This document shows, piece after piece, positions 1 through 12,812 of a stretch of 64,000 bases of DNA (its first letter is position 1; every line of letters begins with the position of its first letter). The stretch covers positions 10,007,755-10,071,754 of the forward strand of contig SSBO01000009.1 of NCBI GenBank assembly GCA_005281725.1, written 5' to 3'. Source of the DNA: Wuchereria bancrofti (taxonomy: Eukaryota > Nematoda > Chromadorea > Rhabditida > Onchocercidae). A model generated the notes under the pieces. It was not told where the DNA came from, made no database searches, and was given only the letters and a program-made list of their open reading frames with translations. Both the position numbers and the translations under genes were made by a program.

Positions 1-3000
1 ATTGATGAAAATAAAAAAAGTAACACAAATTTCATTCGATATATAAGTTTCCCATTGCTTTAAAACTTTTTTGGTTACACTTAATAAATCATTAATTTTG
101 CTTTTTTTTTCATTTTCATTTTTTTTTTAATCAGTAATTTTGATAATGAGTAATGATTGTTTATTAGCGTTTTTTTTGTCGCTTTTGTTTTTTGATAAAT
201 AATATTTGAGAAGTGATACTATAAATATACGCTGATAATTTGATAAAATTATTGATAATTTGAGAAGTCAATATTTAGTATATATTATAATTTATCAAAT
301 TTTGTTCGCTTAGCAAGATTTCTCACTGAATAAAAAGTGCCAACAAAAAAATAAAATTTAAAAAAAAAATAATAACAATAGTAACGGTAATAATAATAAC
401 AATAAAAATAATAATAACAGTAATCATAGTAGTATATTTTTGTAATAATAATATATAATAATAGTAACAATAATAGCAATAATAACAATAAAAATAATAA
501 TAATGGCATTCGTAATAGTATATTTTTGTAATAATAATGTATAATAATAGTAATAATAATAACAATAATAATAATAATAAAAATAAACAGTAATAATGGT
601 AATGTATTTTTGTAACAATAATAAGAATATACAACAGTAATAATAATAATAACAATGATGATAGTAATAAATGAATAAATAAAATAAAGTAAACAATATT
701 TTTCTTGAAAAAAATGCGAAAAAATTTTTTTGAAATATTTAAGTCACATATTTTTTTCAATTGTTGAAATATTTTATTTTCAAGTAGCAATTTAAAAAAA
801 AAAAAAAAAGAAATAAGGAAAAACAAACAACTCTCGAATTATTTATTGCATATTGTCAACAATCAAATATGCTTTTTTTATTTTTTTTTTCTCTTCCTGG
901 CATTACTTTAAGCTTTAAACACTTAACTATTTTAAAAAGTACACAAACACACGCAGACGTACACACATATGTTTTTGTGTATAAATAATGGATTAATTTT
1001 AAAAAAAACTTTTAAAAAAACAGAAAACGTAGAAAATCGTAGAGAATTGACGAGTAATTTAAAAAAAAAAAAGAAAGAAAAACATTGAGAATTGGCAACT
1101 AATTTGTTAGTATTATAAATTACATCAAAAATAATTTCCAAAAAAAAAAAGGAAAAATTAAAAAAAGAAAAGAAGATAAAAATTTTAATGTTTATTACTA
1201 AAATATAATAAAGCACACTTTTTACTTCTATTTTTATAATTTTACTCTTTCCTTCTTGTCTTTAATTTTCTTTTCTCAAATTTTATATGATTTCAAAAAT
1301 TTTTAAAACGGTAGTCGTAGTTTTTAAATAATGTTCGAAATGAAAAAATGTTGCAATTACAATGTAAGAAGGATTTCTTTTTTTTTTATGTTTTGTCAAT
1401 TATTTAGAAAAGAAAATTCATTCCTTCCCTTTTTTATTTGTTTTTTCGTTATCAAAAAATGAAATTAAAATTTATAGTATAGCAATAAAAAAAAAAATGA
1501 AAAAAAAGGAGTTGAAATGATTCCATGAAAATTTTATGCCATAAATTACTACCGCTTGCGGTTTTTTTTTTCTTTTTTTAAATGGATTTCCTATTCTTGT
1601 TTTTTTTTTTTTAAATTGCTTGTCATCCATTTTTTTCTCACTTGAAAAATTTAGAAAATTTTAGTATAAAAAAAATGAAAGTGCCATTAAGTAATTTTAA
1701 AAAAATAAAAGTGTTACTAAGTAATTAAGTAATTTTTGAATTAAATGGAGAAAAAAAATGTGAGAAATACATTTTTGTCTTAAATTTAGAAATTTTCATA
1801 CTAAAAATATTTTATTATTAAAATAAGTAAATAAATTAGATGAAATGTGAAGAAGTAAACATATAAAATTGTTAAAACATCAATTATTTATCGTCGATCA
1901 CTTTTGTTATATTTTTTTTTTCTCTTTTCTCTTCTTAAAAAGTAGACAAATTTAAAAAAAATACATACTCTGCTTGAAAAGTAAATACATTTCAAAACAT
2001 ATTTGAAAAGATTGTATTTAAATGTTATCAAAAAAAAAGTGAAAAAAAGAAATAAATATTTCACTTTGAGGGTAAAAGTGAAATAGAAAAACGACGAAGA
2101 AATTTTTTTTTTATAGCAAATTAAAATTTTTTCTTTTTCAAAGACTGAAAAAATTTCAGCGAATGTAAATTTTAATTTGTATGAAATAATTCAGTCCCTT
2201 TTTTAAACTTTTTCATTCACTAAACAATTGAAAATGTTATTTTTTCTTGCCCAAAATTTTTGAATTTTTGAATTTTTTTTCAAATAAATGAAATGAATGA
2301 GAATGAAAAAATAAATAAGACGAATTAGATAAATAATTATTGTAAAGATAATTAATTAGAAATGCGTGAAAAGCAAAAAGACAAAACTTTTTCATTAATT
2401 TAATCAAAAAAAAAAAAACTTTCTTTAGGACTGGAAATGAATATTATGATAAGAAAATTTTTTTAGCAGAAATCACAAAAAAAAAATTTTTAACAATTAT
2501 AATGATTAAATAAGAAAAAAAATTTTTTGAATTTTAAAAATTCCTCAATCTTTTTTATAAAAAACAAAGAGAAAAAGTATTATATTTTATGCAATTGCTT
2601 TAGAATTTAATTTTTTTTCCTTTTCATTTCAATAATAAATAATTTAATTTTAATAAAAATTAGCAGTTCAATTTTTATGTATTTTTTTTTATGTTAGTTA
2701 CATTATTTTCTTTTTTTTTTTCATTGCTATTTTTTATTTTTTATATCAAAAATGTTTCTATGAGAAAATTGAAAAAAAATATTATTATTATAGCCATGCA
2801 TCATTGCAATAATTATTGTAATTTTTTTTCTTTTTTTTTTTCAAATTAAAAATAATCATAGCTTTCAAATATTTTCATTCCTTCGTGATTTTTTTACAAG
2901 AAAAAAAGAAATTTGTTTCGTTTTTTGGGAAAATTATGTAAAAAGATACTAATTTTTATTAATTATCAACATTAATTAATCGTAAAATAATAATATTACT

Positions 3001-3082
3001 AATACTAATAATAATAACGATAATAATAATAATACCACGCAATTTTTTAGTGTTTTTATCAATACAAAAAAAAGAAAAAATA
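1..3082. other. AT-rich non-coding stretch
   Basis: Dominated by poly-A/poly-T runs and A/T-only words. Open frames here are homopolymer-driven (Phe/Leu/Lys/Tyr/Ile strings), without plausible splice signals or balanced codon use. Apart from the AAT-rich microsatellite listed separately I see no gene, RNA or mobile element. Confidence 0.7.
360..682. repeat. imperfect (AAT)n microsatellite with internal duplication
   Basis: Runs of AATAATAAC/AATAGT trinucleotides. A sub-block with 'gtatatttttgtaataata' followed by 'ataataatagtaa' recurs (about 433-475 and 518-555), so the array grew both by slippage and by a larger duplication. The long Tyr/Ile-rich frames across it are artefacts of the repeat. 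Confidence 0.85.
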
Positions 3083-3089
3083 CAATATT

Positions 3090-3571
3090 TACTTGTTTAT
3101 TTATTACAAAAATAACAATATTTATCTGTTTATTTATTACAAAAAATAATAATATTTACCTGCTTATTTATTACAAAGTTTACCTGTTTATTTACCTGTT
3201 TATTTATTACAAAGTTATGTTTATTTATTATTTTATTACAAAAAATAATAATATTTACCTGCTTATTTATTACAAAGTTTACCTGTTTATTTACCTGTTT
3301 ATTTATTACAAAGTTATGTTTATTTATTATTTTATTACAAAAAATAATAATATTTACCTGCTTATTTATTACAAAGTTTACCTGTTTATTTACCTGTTTA
3401 TTTATTACAAAGTTATGTTTTTTTATTATTTTATTACAAAAAATAATAATATTTACCTGTTTATTTATTACAAAGTTTACCTGTTTATTTATTACAAAGT
3501 TATGTTTATTTATTATTTCATTACAAAAAATAATAATATTCACCTGTTTATTTATTACAAAAATAATAATA
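3090..3571. repeat. 99-bp tandem array (about 5 units)
   Basis: The landmark 'aaaaaataataatatttacc' starts at 3141, 3240, 3339, 3438 and 3525. Spacing is 99, 99, 99 and 87 bp, the last unit lacking a 12-bp sub-block. Each unit is itself built from shorter 'cctgtttatttattacaaag' words. Because 99 is divisible by 3, both strands show long repetitive open frames (126 and 137 codons) that should not be read as genes. Confidence 0.9.
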
Positions 3572-3590
3572 TTACGTTATCAGTATTTTC

Positions 3591-5854
3591 ACGTTAATAT
3601 TACGTAACTAACACGTTTCCAAATTCCGATAATAAATGTTAGTATTACTTAATATTTTTGATGAAGTATTTATTAATAAGTATAAGCTTATGTAAATAAT
3701 AATAATATGTAAATAATATAAATATGTAAATAATAATAATAAAATTAATAAATATTGGTTTTAGAATATTGCTAAAAATAATAAATGAGAAAAATCAAAA
3801 AAATTTATACTTAGTATAAAAGCAAGAGAGGGAGAAAGAGAGAGAGAGAGGAAGGGAAAGAAAGAAAGAGAAATATTAAAAAAAGAAAAAAATATTTACT
3901 AAATGAAATCTATGCTTTATTTGAATAAATAGAAAATATAAATTGTCATATAATGATAACATTTCAATAAGACTAGTTAAAGTTTTAAGCTCAAGAATGA
4001 TTTGTTATTATAAAATGAAATTGATTACACATTAGAAATGATTTCTATTTTATGTACAACATTCCTAAAATGTTTACTTGACAATTTTGTTTGTTTAATT
4101 GCACCAATAAATTTTTTAAATTCAATTCAGTGAAGCTTATATTTTATTTGAATAAATAGGAAAAAAATTACAATAAATATATACTTATTAATAATAAAAT
4201 ATAATAATAAATATATATTTGCACTGATAGATTTGAAATTTCGAATTTCAAATATAGAAATTCAATCATTTGACTAATTCATTATCGTGAAATTATACTC
4301 TAAAAACGAAAAAGGTTTTTTCAATAATTCAAATAAATAAATGAAACTGTCTAAAATTTTGACACTTTTGATCGAATTTTTCGTTTTTAATTTTTTTCTA
4401 ATTTAAATTATACATTTGTTTTTTTCTTTTAAATTAACTAATATTTACTAAATTTTTTCCAGAAAAAAATTTTTTTTTTTGAAATATATTTATCTTTTAA
4501 AATATATTTTCATTTTTAAATTATANTTTTGATGTATGATAAAAGCAATTATTGACTATGTCACATTTCTAATTTTTTCCTTTTATTTCCTTAAAAAAAC
4601 ATTTAAAACACAGTGAAACTTATTTATAATTAGTTCTTTGAGATTTTGAAAAAATAGTTAAAATAATTTTCAGGCGTTTTTTAATAAATTTATCATAATC
4701 AAAATTTAAATTTGCTTTCGTCATTCTTTTTCCTTCTGTTTTCCTCAATATCAATTACAAAAACAATGTAATGACAAATTCATGTGAAAATGAATTCAAA
4801 GAAAAAAAAACTTTTTCTATTTCAATTCTTGAATTACTTTAATTATTTCAATTCCCAAACTTGAAATCTTGATAATAGCTGAAGTTTTTACTTTTAAACA
4901 TATCATTATTAATTAAAATTTCATTAAATTGTAACAATTAGCACATATTTCTACAAATGTAATTAGCTGTTTATTTCATGCAGCATAAATGTTTAAATTT
5001 ATTACATTAAAACTAAACTTTTAATCAATTTTTGAACCATTAGTTATTCGATACATCGATTAATCGATACGTATTTTTTCAGATCAAATAATTTTATTAA
5101 GATTTAAAAATGTTGTAATTACCCAAACAAACAAATAGTTAGTTAATCATTGTGGTCTTTTTTTTAAATGCAAGTACAACTTTAATTAAAATTTAAAAAA
5201 TGCATTCTTTTTGGTATTTACTCAGAAGAATGTCAAAGGTTATCGAATTCGTTTGTACCAAATTTCAATCTCTAATCTGATCGAATAATTTGATTAAAAT
5301 CAGAGACAGTGCAATACCTCACAACAAAATTAAACTAATGTCAAAGAAATATTTTCATCGTTCTCAATTTATTCCAAATTTTAAACTGAACAAGAAAAAA
5401 AAAAGAGAAAAAAACTTTTTGTTGAAAATTTTCATATCTTTCCAAATAATTATTTTACTTTTAATTAATTAATATCAATCATCCTTAATTTCAATAATGT
5501 TAAAATATATTTGTAATATTTTATAAATTATTCCTCCAAGTTTAAATCCAAGTTTAAAGAACCATATTCAAGTTTAAAGAACCATATTTTAATTAATTTT
5601 TATATCAAATTAAAAAAAAGGATGTGGGTGAATCATGTCTGATGTCATTATTTAAAAATTAAAATGTCAAATAAGTTTAAAATAAATTCATAATGTTAAT
5701 AAATTTTATTCATAATGTTGATAAATTTGTAACTACTTTAAAATTTAAAAGGCAACTTTTAAATGAGAAAAATAAAAATTAGCATTTATTAGAATTTGAT
5801 TTTTTTTTTTTGATTTAATAATATTTCTTAATGTAAAATAAAAATGAAACGAAA
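3591..5854. other. AT-rich non-coding stretch
   Basis: No coding exon recognised. It contains a purine-strand GA tract at about 3823-3880, one undetermined base at 4526, an ATCGAT-rich patch near 5048-5070 and a short direct duplication of 'caagtttaaagaaccatat' at about 5548-5587. Everything else is A/T low-complexity. Confidence 0.6.
3823..3880. repeat. GA-rich microsatellite
   Basis: Alternating GAGAGA/GAAAG tract on the plus strand. The same motif class recurs at about 9738-9775, 26040-26076, 31020-31290, 43615-43645 and 45825-45860, so polypurine tracts are a general feature of this DNA. Confidence 0.8.
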
Positions 5855-6903
5855 AATAATTTACAATAATTCATTAGTAAAAATAAAAAACAGAAATATT
5901 AAATTACATATCATACAAATTTATATTTATATTCATACTTATGTTTGTACTTATATTCATATTTAGTACTAAAATAGTTCTAAAGTGACTATAAAAATAA
6001 TTAGTAATAATTCATTACTAAAAATAAAAAAGAAATATCAAATAGCATATTATATAAATTCATATTTATATTCATACTTATATTTGTACTTATATTCACA
6101 TTTAGTACTAAAATAGTTCTAAAGCGACTAAAAAAATAATTGGTAATAATTCATTAGTAAAAATAAAAAAAGAAATATCAAACAACATATTTGTATTTAG
6201 TACTAAAATAGTTTCTAAAGTAATTAAATAAATAATTAGTAATAATTCATCAGTAAAAATAAGAAAAACAGAAATATTAATAAAAAATAACATGTTATAT
6301 GAATTAATATTTATATCTATACTCATATTTATATTATATTCGTACTTATATTTGTATTTAGTATTAAAATAGTTTCTAAAGTAATTCAAAAAATAATTAG
6401 TAATAATTCGTTAGCAAAAATAAAAAAAATATTGAATAATATATTATATAAATTTATATTTATTATCTGTACTTATATTTAGTACGAAAATAGTTTCTAA
6501 AGTAATTTAAAAAAATAATTAGTAATAATTCATTAGCAAAAATAAAAAATGAAATATCGAATAATATATTATATAAATTCACATTTATTATTTGTACTTA
6601 TATTTATATCTAGTACTAAAATAGTTTCTAAAGTAATTCAAAAAATAATTAGTAATAATTCATTAGCAAAAATAAAAAATGAAATATCGAATAATATATT
6701 ATTTAAATTCATATTTATTATTTGTGCTTATATTTATATTTAGTACTAAAATAGTTTCTAAAATAATTAAAAAAATAATTAGTAGTAATTCATTAGTAAA
6801 AAATAAGAAAAATAGAAATATTAATAAAAAAAAATTAATATTTAAATCTATACTCATATTTATATTTACACTTTATTTAGTACTAAAATAATTCTAAAGT
6901 CAC
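5855..6903. repeat. degenerate ~130-bp tandem array (about 8 units)
   Basis: The anchor 'agtaataattcatta' or a near variant recurs at about 5868, 6002, 6142, 6238, 6400, 6520, 6652 and 6780. Each copy is followed by 'gaaatatc' and a tract of 'atatttatattcatactt' words, then 'tagtactaaaatagtt'. Unit length varies from roughly 95 to 160 bp because the inner ATTCAT/TTATAT tract expands and contracts. Divergence between units indicates an old array. The 64-93-codon frames inside are repeat by-products. Confidence 0.85.
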
Positions 6904-9900
6904 TAAAAGCAAAAAATGAAAATGTCATATTGTCAATAAGCTTTTATAGAATTTTCTTTTCTATTTCTTTCTCTCTCTTTTTTTTTCTTGAAGCTTAGAA
7001 ATAGAATGAATTATTCCGCACTACCAGCGGAAATGATAACATTATGGAATTTGATAAATGGATAACTGAAATCAATATATATAAATTATCTCTTATTAGA
7101 ATTGAATAAAATAGGAAGATAAGCTAAAGCTTTCTTAACTAAATTTTTTTTTTTCCTTTTTTATTTATTTATTTATTTCTTTTTTCAATCACGTCATAGC
7201 TTTATTTTATGCTTATTTGTTGCCAAAAGAAAAAGAGAGAAAATTGAAAAAAAAAAAGATTATTGAAAAAGGAATAGTATTTTTTTTTGATAATTATTGA
7301 TATATATTAATATTTTATTTTAAATTTTCCACTTTTTTTTTGCTTAAACTAAAATTTATATCAAAATTTTCATTTATTAATGAGCAATGAAAAATGAAAC
7401 AATTTTTCTTCTTTCTTAAATATATTAATCAAAATTTTGATTGTTAAATAACCTTTTTTTCTCATTGATAAGAAATTATAAGTCAAATGTAAGTTATTTT
7501 TGAAAAATAAACTATGATTTTTTCTACTTTTTTTTAACTTCATTTAAAAAAAAATTATAAATACAGGCAATTTACAATTTAGCTGACATAAATATCGGCA
7601 TAGCTTTAAATTTATATTTATTTTAAATTTAAATGAATAATTTAAAAATATTGATGTAATTAATTACAATTTGATTGACATAAATATTGGCATAGCTTTA
7701 AATTTATATTTATTTTACAACTTGTTCTCTTTTTTTTTGCATAAAAAGTTAAAAAAAAAAAAAATAGACAATAATTATTTTATAATTCAAACATTAATAA
7801 CAATAGCTATAAATTAAGAATTATATCGGACAAATTATTTTTGCTACTGCAAATTTATTGAAATTTATTTTGAAAATACATGAAAACTGCTGTTTGTGTC
7901 AATTTTTCAATAAAAATTATAATAAAAATTTTAGTATTGTTAAATTTTTATCCCAAAAGAGAAAAAAAATGTATTTATTAAATAGTACGATGAATAAGCA
8001 ATTGATTGGATAAAAATTAACTCAAAAATTTCAATGGAACTTAATTATTTGTAATAATGATAGTAATAATAACAACAAATTGTATGATCAGTTCACTAAT
8101 AATTTCATCAATTTAGGATTAAATTTAAATGAATAATTTAAAAATATTGATGTAATTAATTAAATTAAATGCACAAATGTTTGTACAATATTATTTTATG
8201 CGCAATAAAAAATTATTAATTTACAATGACAATAATAAAAACCCGTTTAATCACACAGTAATTTTTTTTTTTTTGTTTTTTGTTAAGTGATAACACGGTG
8301 AAAGTAACAATGAGTGATAAATGAAAAATGATAACAATATAATTATGAAAAATTTTTGAAATATTATTTAAGCAAAAGTGTTTTTAAAAAATAAAAATGA
8401 AAGAAGAATTGAGGAAGAAGAAGAAAAGAAAAAACAATTATGAAATGGAAAAATAAATGAAATGAAAGAAAAAAAAGATAAATTAATCATTCATTAATGT
8501 ATCGTTATTTTTTTTTCTTCACATTATTAATGAATAATTAAACAAATGAAAAAAAAAAAAAAAGATGAGAAATTATAAAATTTGACGATGCGTTAGTAAA
8601 TATTACATGAAATGTTTTCAAATTTTAAAATTGCATAAAATGTTATTCTTAATAAATTACAACGAGTAAAGAAGTAAAAATGAAACAAATATTTCCAATT
8701 ACTAAAATTTTTGAAATGATAAACATTCGATTAGTATATTTTTCTTATTTCCTACTTTTTTTTGTTATTGATAACTTAAAGTATTAAATTGATTATTATT
8801 ATTATTACTATTGTTATTACTGCTATTATTATTAATATTATTAGATAACAAAAATGGAAAAATATAAAGGATAGAATGTTCGTCAAAATACAACGTTGAA
8901 ATATTTTTAATACTTAAATTCAAAAAGAAAACTTTTATATTAAAAAACTAAATCAATAAATATTACTCAAATTTCTATTTAATAATTAGTGAAAAACATT
9001 AACTGATACCTTTTCCATCTCTTTTCCACCTAATTAGCTAACGTCATCACGAATCATTCACAATTAGCTTTGTTTTTTTTTTTTCTCAGAAAATTCAAAT
9101 GAAAATATTTCATAATCAGTCATTCTTCTGCTTCATGTATTCAAATAATAATTACTTTTACTTGTATATAAGTAAAATTTACATACCTATTATTTTTTGA
9201 GAGAAAATTAATTGCAGTAATAAAAAAAAACAATTTTTTTTTCCAACAATTTGATGATTTAAAAAAAAAAAGAAGGAAATAGGATTAAATATTAAAGAAT
9301 AGAAATTTCATAAGATAGAATCTGCCTACTTTTTTCTTATCTTGCTTCGAAAGATTTATATGGCCATTTAAAAGAGAGAAGAACAGTTAAATCAAAATTG
9401 AAAAAAAAAAAAATGAAATAATAAATATTTCTGCAAACATAATTTAAAATTGACAATTCCATGTTAATTACTTTTTTTTATTAGTTTAAAATAATTCAAT
9501 CATTTTAAATGGAACACTTTCAATAGAATTAACTGCCTATTTTTTTAACCTTTATAAATTTAAAGCAAACAAAAAAGATTAAATCTTATTAATTTGTTGG
9601 AAATGAAATTATCAATAATTAAATGGATTGTTCGGATTGTTTACATTCATATTAAAAAGTATAATTTTTTTATGGAATAAACAAATAACAAAGAAATATT
9701 TGCATCATACAAATTTTCTACCAGATTATACAAAGAAGGAGAAAGAGAGAGAGAGAGAAGAACAAAAAAAGAAAGAGAAAATTATTGAAAGATATGTAAA
9801 GGAATGATATATACGTAAATATATTAAACATAATGCGCATTATCTTAGCACCGAAATAGTTATTTATCAAATATTACTTTTAATACAAACATTTGCTTCG

Positions 9901-10031
9901 ATATACTTACGTATCACTTAAGTAAACAATTCATATATTATTAATTACGTATTCATAAGTAAACATTATTACGTATCATATAAGTAAAGAACGGATATAA
10001 TTTTAGAGTTAATTACTTTCAGTATTTACAT
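6904..10031. other. AT-rich non-coding stretch, 3' flank of the large minus-strand gene
   Basis: No exon-like segment found on either strand. It holds a two-copy direct repeat (listed), a GA tract near 9738, and several 'acgta' words at 9808-9985 in which 'attacgtatc..ataagtaaa' recurs three times. Confidence 0.6.
7565..7720. repeat. two-copy direct repeat around 'ggcatagctttaaattta'
   Basis: 'caattt(a/g)(g/a)..gacataaatat(c/t)ggcatag' followed by 'ctttaaatttatatttatttta' occurs at about 7573-7625 and 7668-7718. The linking words 'aaatgaataatttaaaaata' and 'ttgatgtaattaatta' reappear at about 8127-8162, so this is a small local repeat family. Confidence 0.7.
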
Positions 10032-10037
10032 TTTATT
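10032..10037 (-). terminator. candidate poly(A) signal of the ankyrin/beta-solenoid gene
   Basis: The minus strand reads AATAAA here, about 105 nt downstream of the TAA stop at 10141-10143. This is a plausible 3'-UTR length. In DNA this AT-rich a chance AATAAA is common, so the assignment rests on position only. Confidence 0.35.
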
Positions 10038-10140
10038 TCTTCTTACAATGTATTACAAAATATGCATATTAATTAAATAAAAGAATTCACATCATCATAA
10101 TTAATTATGCATCCATAATTAAAATATTAAAATATCGAAA

Positions 10141-12812
10141 TTATGTATCATAATTAATAAATGTACGTGATTTCCTTATGGTACCATTGCTGTTCGTTGA
10201 AATAGCAGCACGTGGTATAAGTGATCGTTTCACTGGCGTAGGAATGGAATACATTAGCGCTTTTTCATCAAATGATGCCAGTGATGATTCGCTACCGAAT
10301 GAATGCAATTCTAACGTTGGTAAAGTTGCTTTTAACTAAAATTTAAAATTTTGTACAAAAAGAAAGACTTCTAAAAATGTTAATGTTACCAAAAAAAAAA
10401 AAAGAAAAATTCAAATATTTTAAAAATTCCTGAAAATTTGCAAGTATTTTCAAAAAAAAAAAAGGAAAATTCATTATGTTATAAAATATTTAGATAAAAT
10501 TATGATTCCGAAATTTTTAACAATTCTTCAAATTCCTTTATTATTATTTTTTTACACGAAAGAGAAAATTATAATCCTTTCTCCTATTTCAATCAATTTC
10601 ACAAGCTTAATTTGTCGTTTTTTTTGTTGATATATAATTGGAAATTTAGCAGTGGAAATAATTTAAAATTTTTAAACTTAATTTCAAGTTCATACTCTTT
10701 GACAAAAATTTTGCTTATTTTTGTGTTTCTCTCACTTAAAAAATTTTTATTTTAATTTTAACGCAGTTCTTATTGCGCATTTAATTACTATTCATTAGTT
10801 AGCCGGAATTTCTCAATGTAAATGTATGAAACAAAATAATTTTCTCGTTGGAATCTGAATTGTATCGCACTAAATAATCCAATATAATTTCATACTTCTT
10901 TTTATATTATTTTAAAATAGTTTATAGAAACTATTTTAAAAAACATATGCTTTGATAATTTATTTTAAAAAACTTTATATTATTTTATTTTACATTATAT
11001 ACTATATTTTATATTATTTTAAAACATATGCTTTGATAATTCTTTAAATAAGTGTATAGGAAAGTTTTAAAACAAAAAAGAAAAAAAAGAGAAAACAAAA
11101 GGAAGCAAAAGGAATAATACCTGTATTTTCTTGAAAGCTAAATCGATACCGGAGGGAATTTTTCGGCGAGTCAATAATTCTGGTTTTGTGATCACAACAT
11201 CTAATCGATTGAAATCAATGTAACCAATTTGTACTCGTCGTTCACCGTTCAAAACATACGTTGTATTACAGTTACTTTTGTCTTTTTCACTTCTACGTAT
11301 ATCATCATTCAACGTTTCATTATTACTAAACATGAAAATAACGTTAATATTAGTAAATTTCAAAGAATTATATTCTTCATTAGTCTTATTCAATTCCAGT
11401 TTTATTTACTTTCGATTACATTTATTAGGAAAGTTATTGGATGTTCAGTATTCCAATAAATCTATCCGATTTACATGATATTAATAATTACTAGTGATGA
11501 AATTGTAAAGTGATAAAATGATTTGCAATATTACTAAATTTACACACATCTATCCTATTCTGATGATAAAAATGATAATAGAGGAATTTCCTTTCTGATT
11601 ACACCATAACAATGAGTAATGTCACAGAAATTTCTGTGATTCTAAAATTCTCTCAATCAATAATTTACTGTATATGAATGATATACTAATTTGAATTCAA
11701 ACCCTGAATCAAAAGCCTTTGTCTGTATGATAATTTCAAATTTAATACTTATTGAAAAATACGCCAAAATAATTTTGTATTAAATGTATAAGATGAAGCT
11801 TATTATTCCTTATACAAACATAAAACTGTTGCAATTTATTTACCCAAATTTTCATCTTCCATTTATACCTAAGCTATGTGCATTGTTTGGAATATTACAA
11901 TCTATAAACAATGTGCATTGCTTGCTTATATGTTAAAAATTGCTACCAATTTAGTTATCCTTTTCCAGTCCAACAGTCAAATTTCTGTTTCATCGTTAAA
12001 AGATGGTAAAATCTTCATTCATTTAATTTGGTTGTGAAATAATTCTACTTGCAATGCCAAAACATTACAGAGCTTTTCTAATCTGACAGACTCTCACAAG
12101 CAATTCACGTGATACTGTAAATGCCTACCGTACTACATAAAGGAGTGAGATAATCTGGCAGTGACAACTCTTTACTCACTGTAATAATATGCTTTGTGCA
12201 CTTGTAAAAGGAAGTTAAGACCGTTGTCTGTTCAGTTTTTCCGATATAACTTTGATTTGGTTCGTTTCGGTACACACTCAATTCACTTCAGTAAACGGTG
12301 ATACGGTAGTGGCAGTGACAGTAGTGAAGTGAAAGCATGACAAAATTACGAGACAAATACTTACCGTAATTCGTCATCTGTTACTGTGTCTTTATCCATA
12401 CAATCATCTTCATCACTAGTTGTCACTTTTGACATTGATGTAAGCGATTCATTATCCAAATTTGTACAGTAACTGTAAAGTAATTATAAGATTTAAAAAA
12501 AGAAAAAATGACAAATGTTTTTGCCAAAAAAAATTTTTTTAAAGGGAGAAAAAGAACAGAAATTGATAAAATAAAAAATAAAATATAATTTAAAAAAAGA
12601 ATGTAATGAAAATGTTAAAAATATTATCATCGTACAGCACATCCTGTAGATCGTTGATATTTCGACGTTTTTCATCAATTTCTTCGCTGGAACTACGACT
12701 CACATAGCCGATGTCATCATCAGCCGAATGATTTTCATTTCGTTGTATTTCAAATTTACGTGATCGAATCCGAAAACGATTAGCTATGTCGTATAACGCT
12801 TGTGATTCGAAT
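10141..12812 (-). CDS. C-terminal tail exons 13-16 of the ankyrin/beta-solenoid gene
   Basis: Exons 12812-12636, 12472-12365, 11325-11121 and 10335-10141. The split codons agree: AG+A, CT+T and CG+T give Arg, Leu and Arg. The tail is charged and probably disordered. It includes a basic stretch ('NRFRIRSRKFEIQRNE'), an acidic Ser-rich run ('SRSSSEEIDEKRR'), a DEDD-type cluster and a Ser-rich end ('SFGSESSLASFDEKALMYS') before a basic terminus and TAA at 10141-10143. Such tails often carry phosphorylation and docking sites, but no specific motif can be claimed. The donor of exon 13 (GTACGATG) is weak, and the phase requirement supports it. Confidence 0.8.

Noticed and set aside
285..826. Tyr/Ile/Leu-rich minus-strand frames
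   Set aside because: Products of the AAT microsatellite and poly-T; no coding features.
3130..3597. 126- and 137-codon repetitive frames
   Set aside because: The 99-bp tandem unit is divisible by three, so frames persist on both strands by arithmetic.
7014..7036. TTCCGC / GCGGAA inverted pair considered as a hairpin or terminator
   Set aside because: A single 6-bp stem in non-coding eukaryotic DNA with no linked feature.
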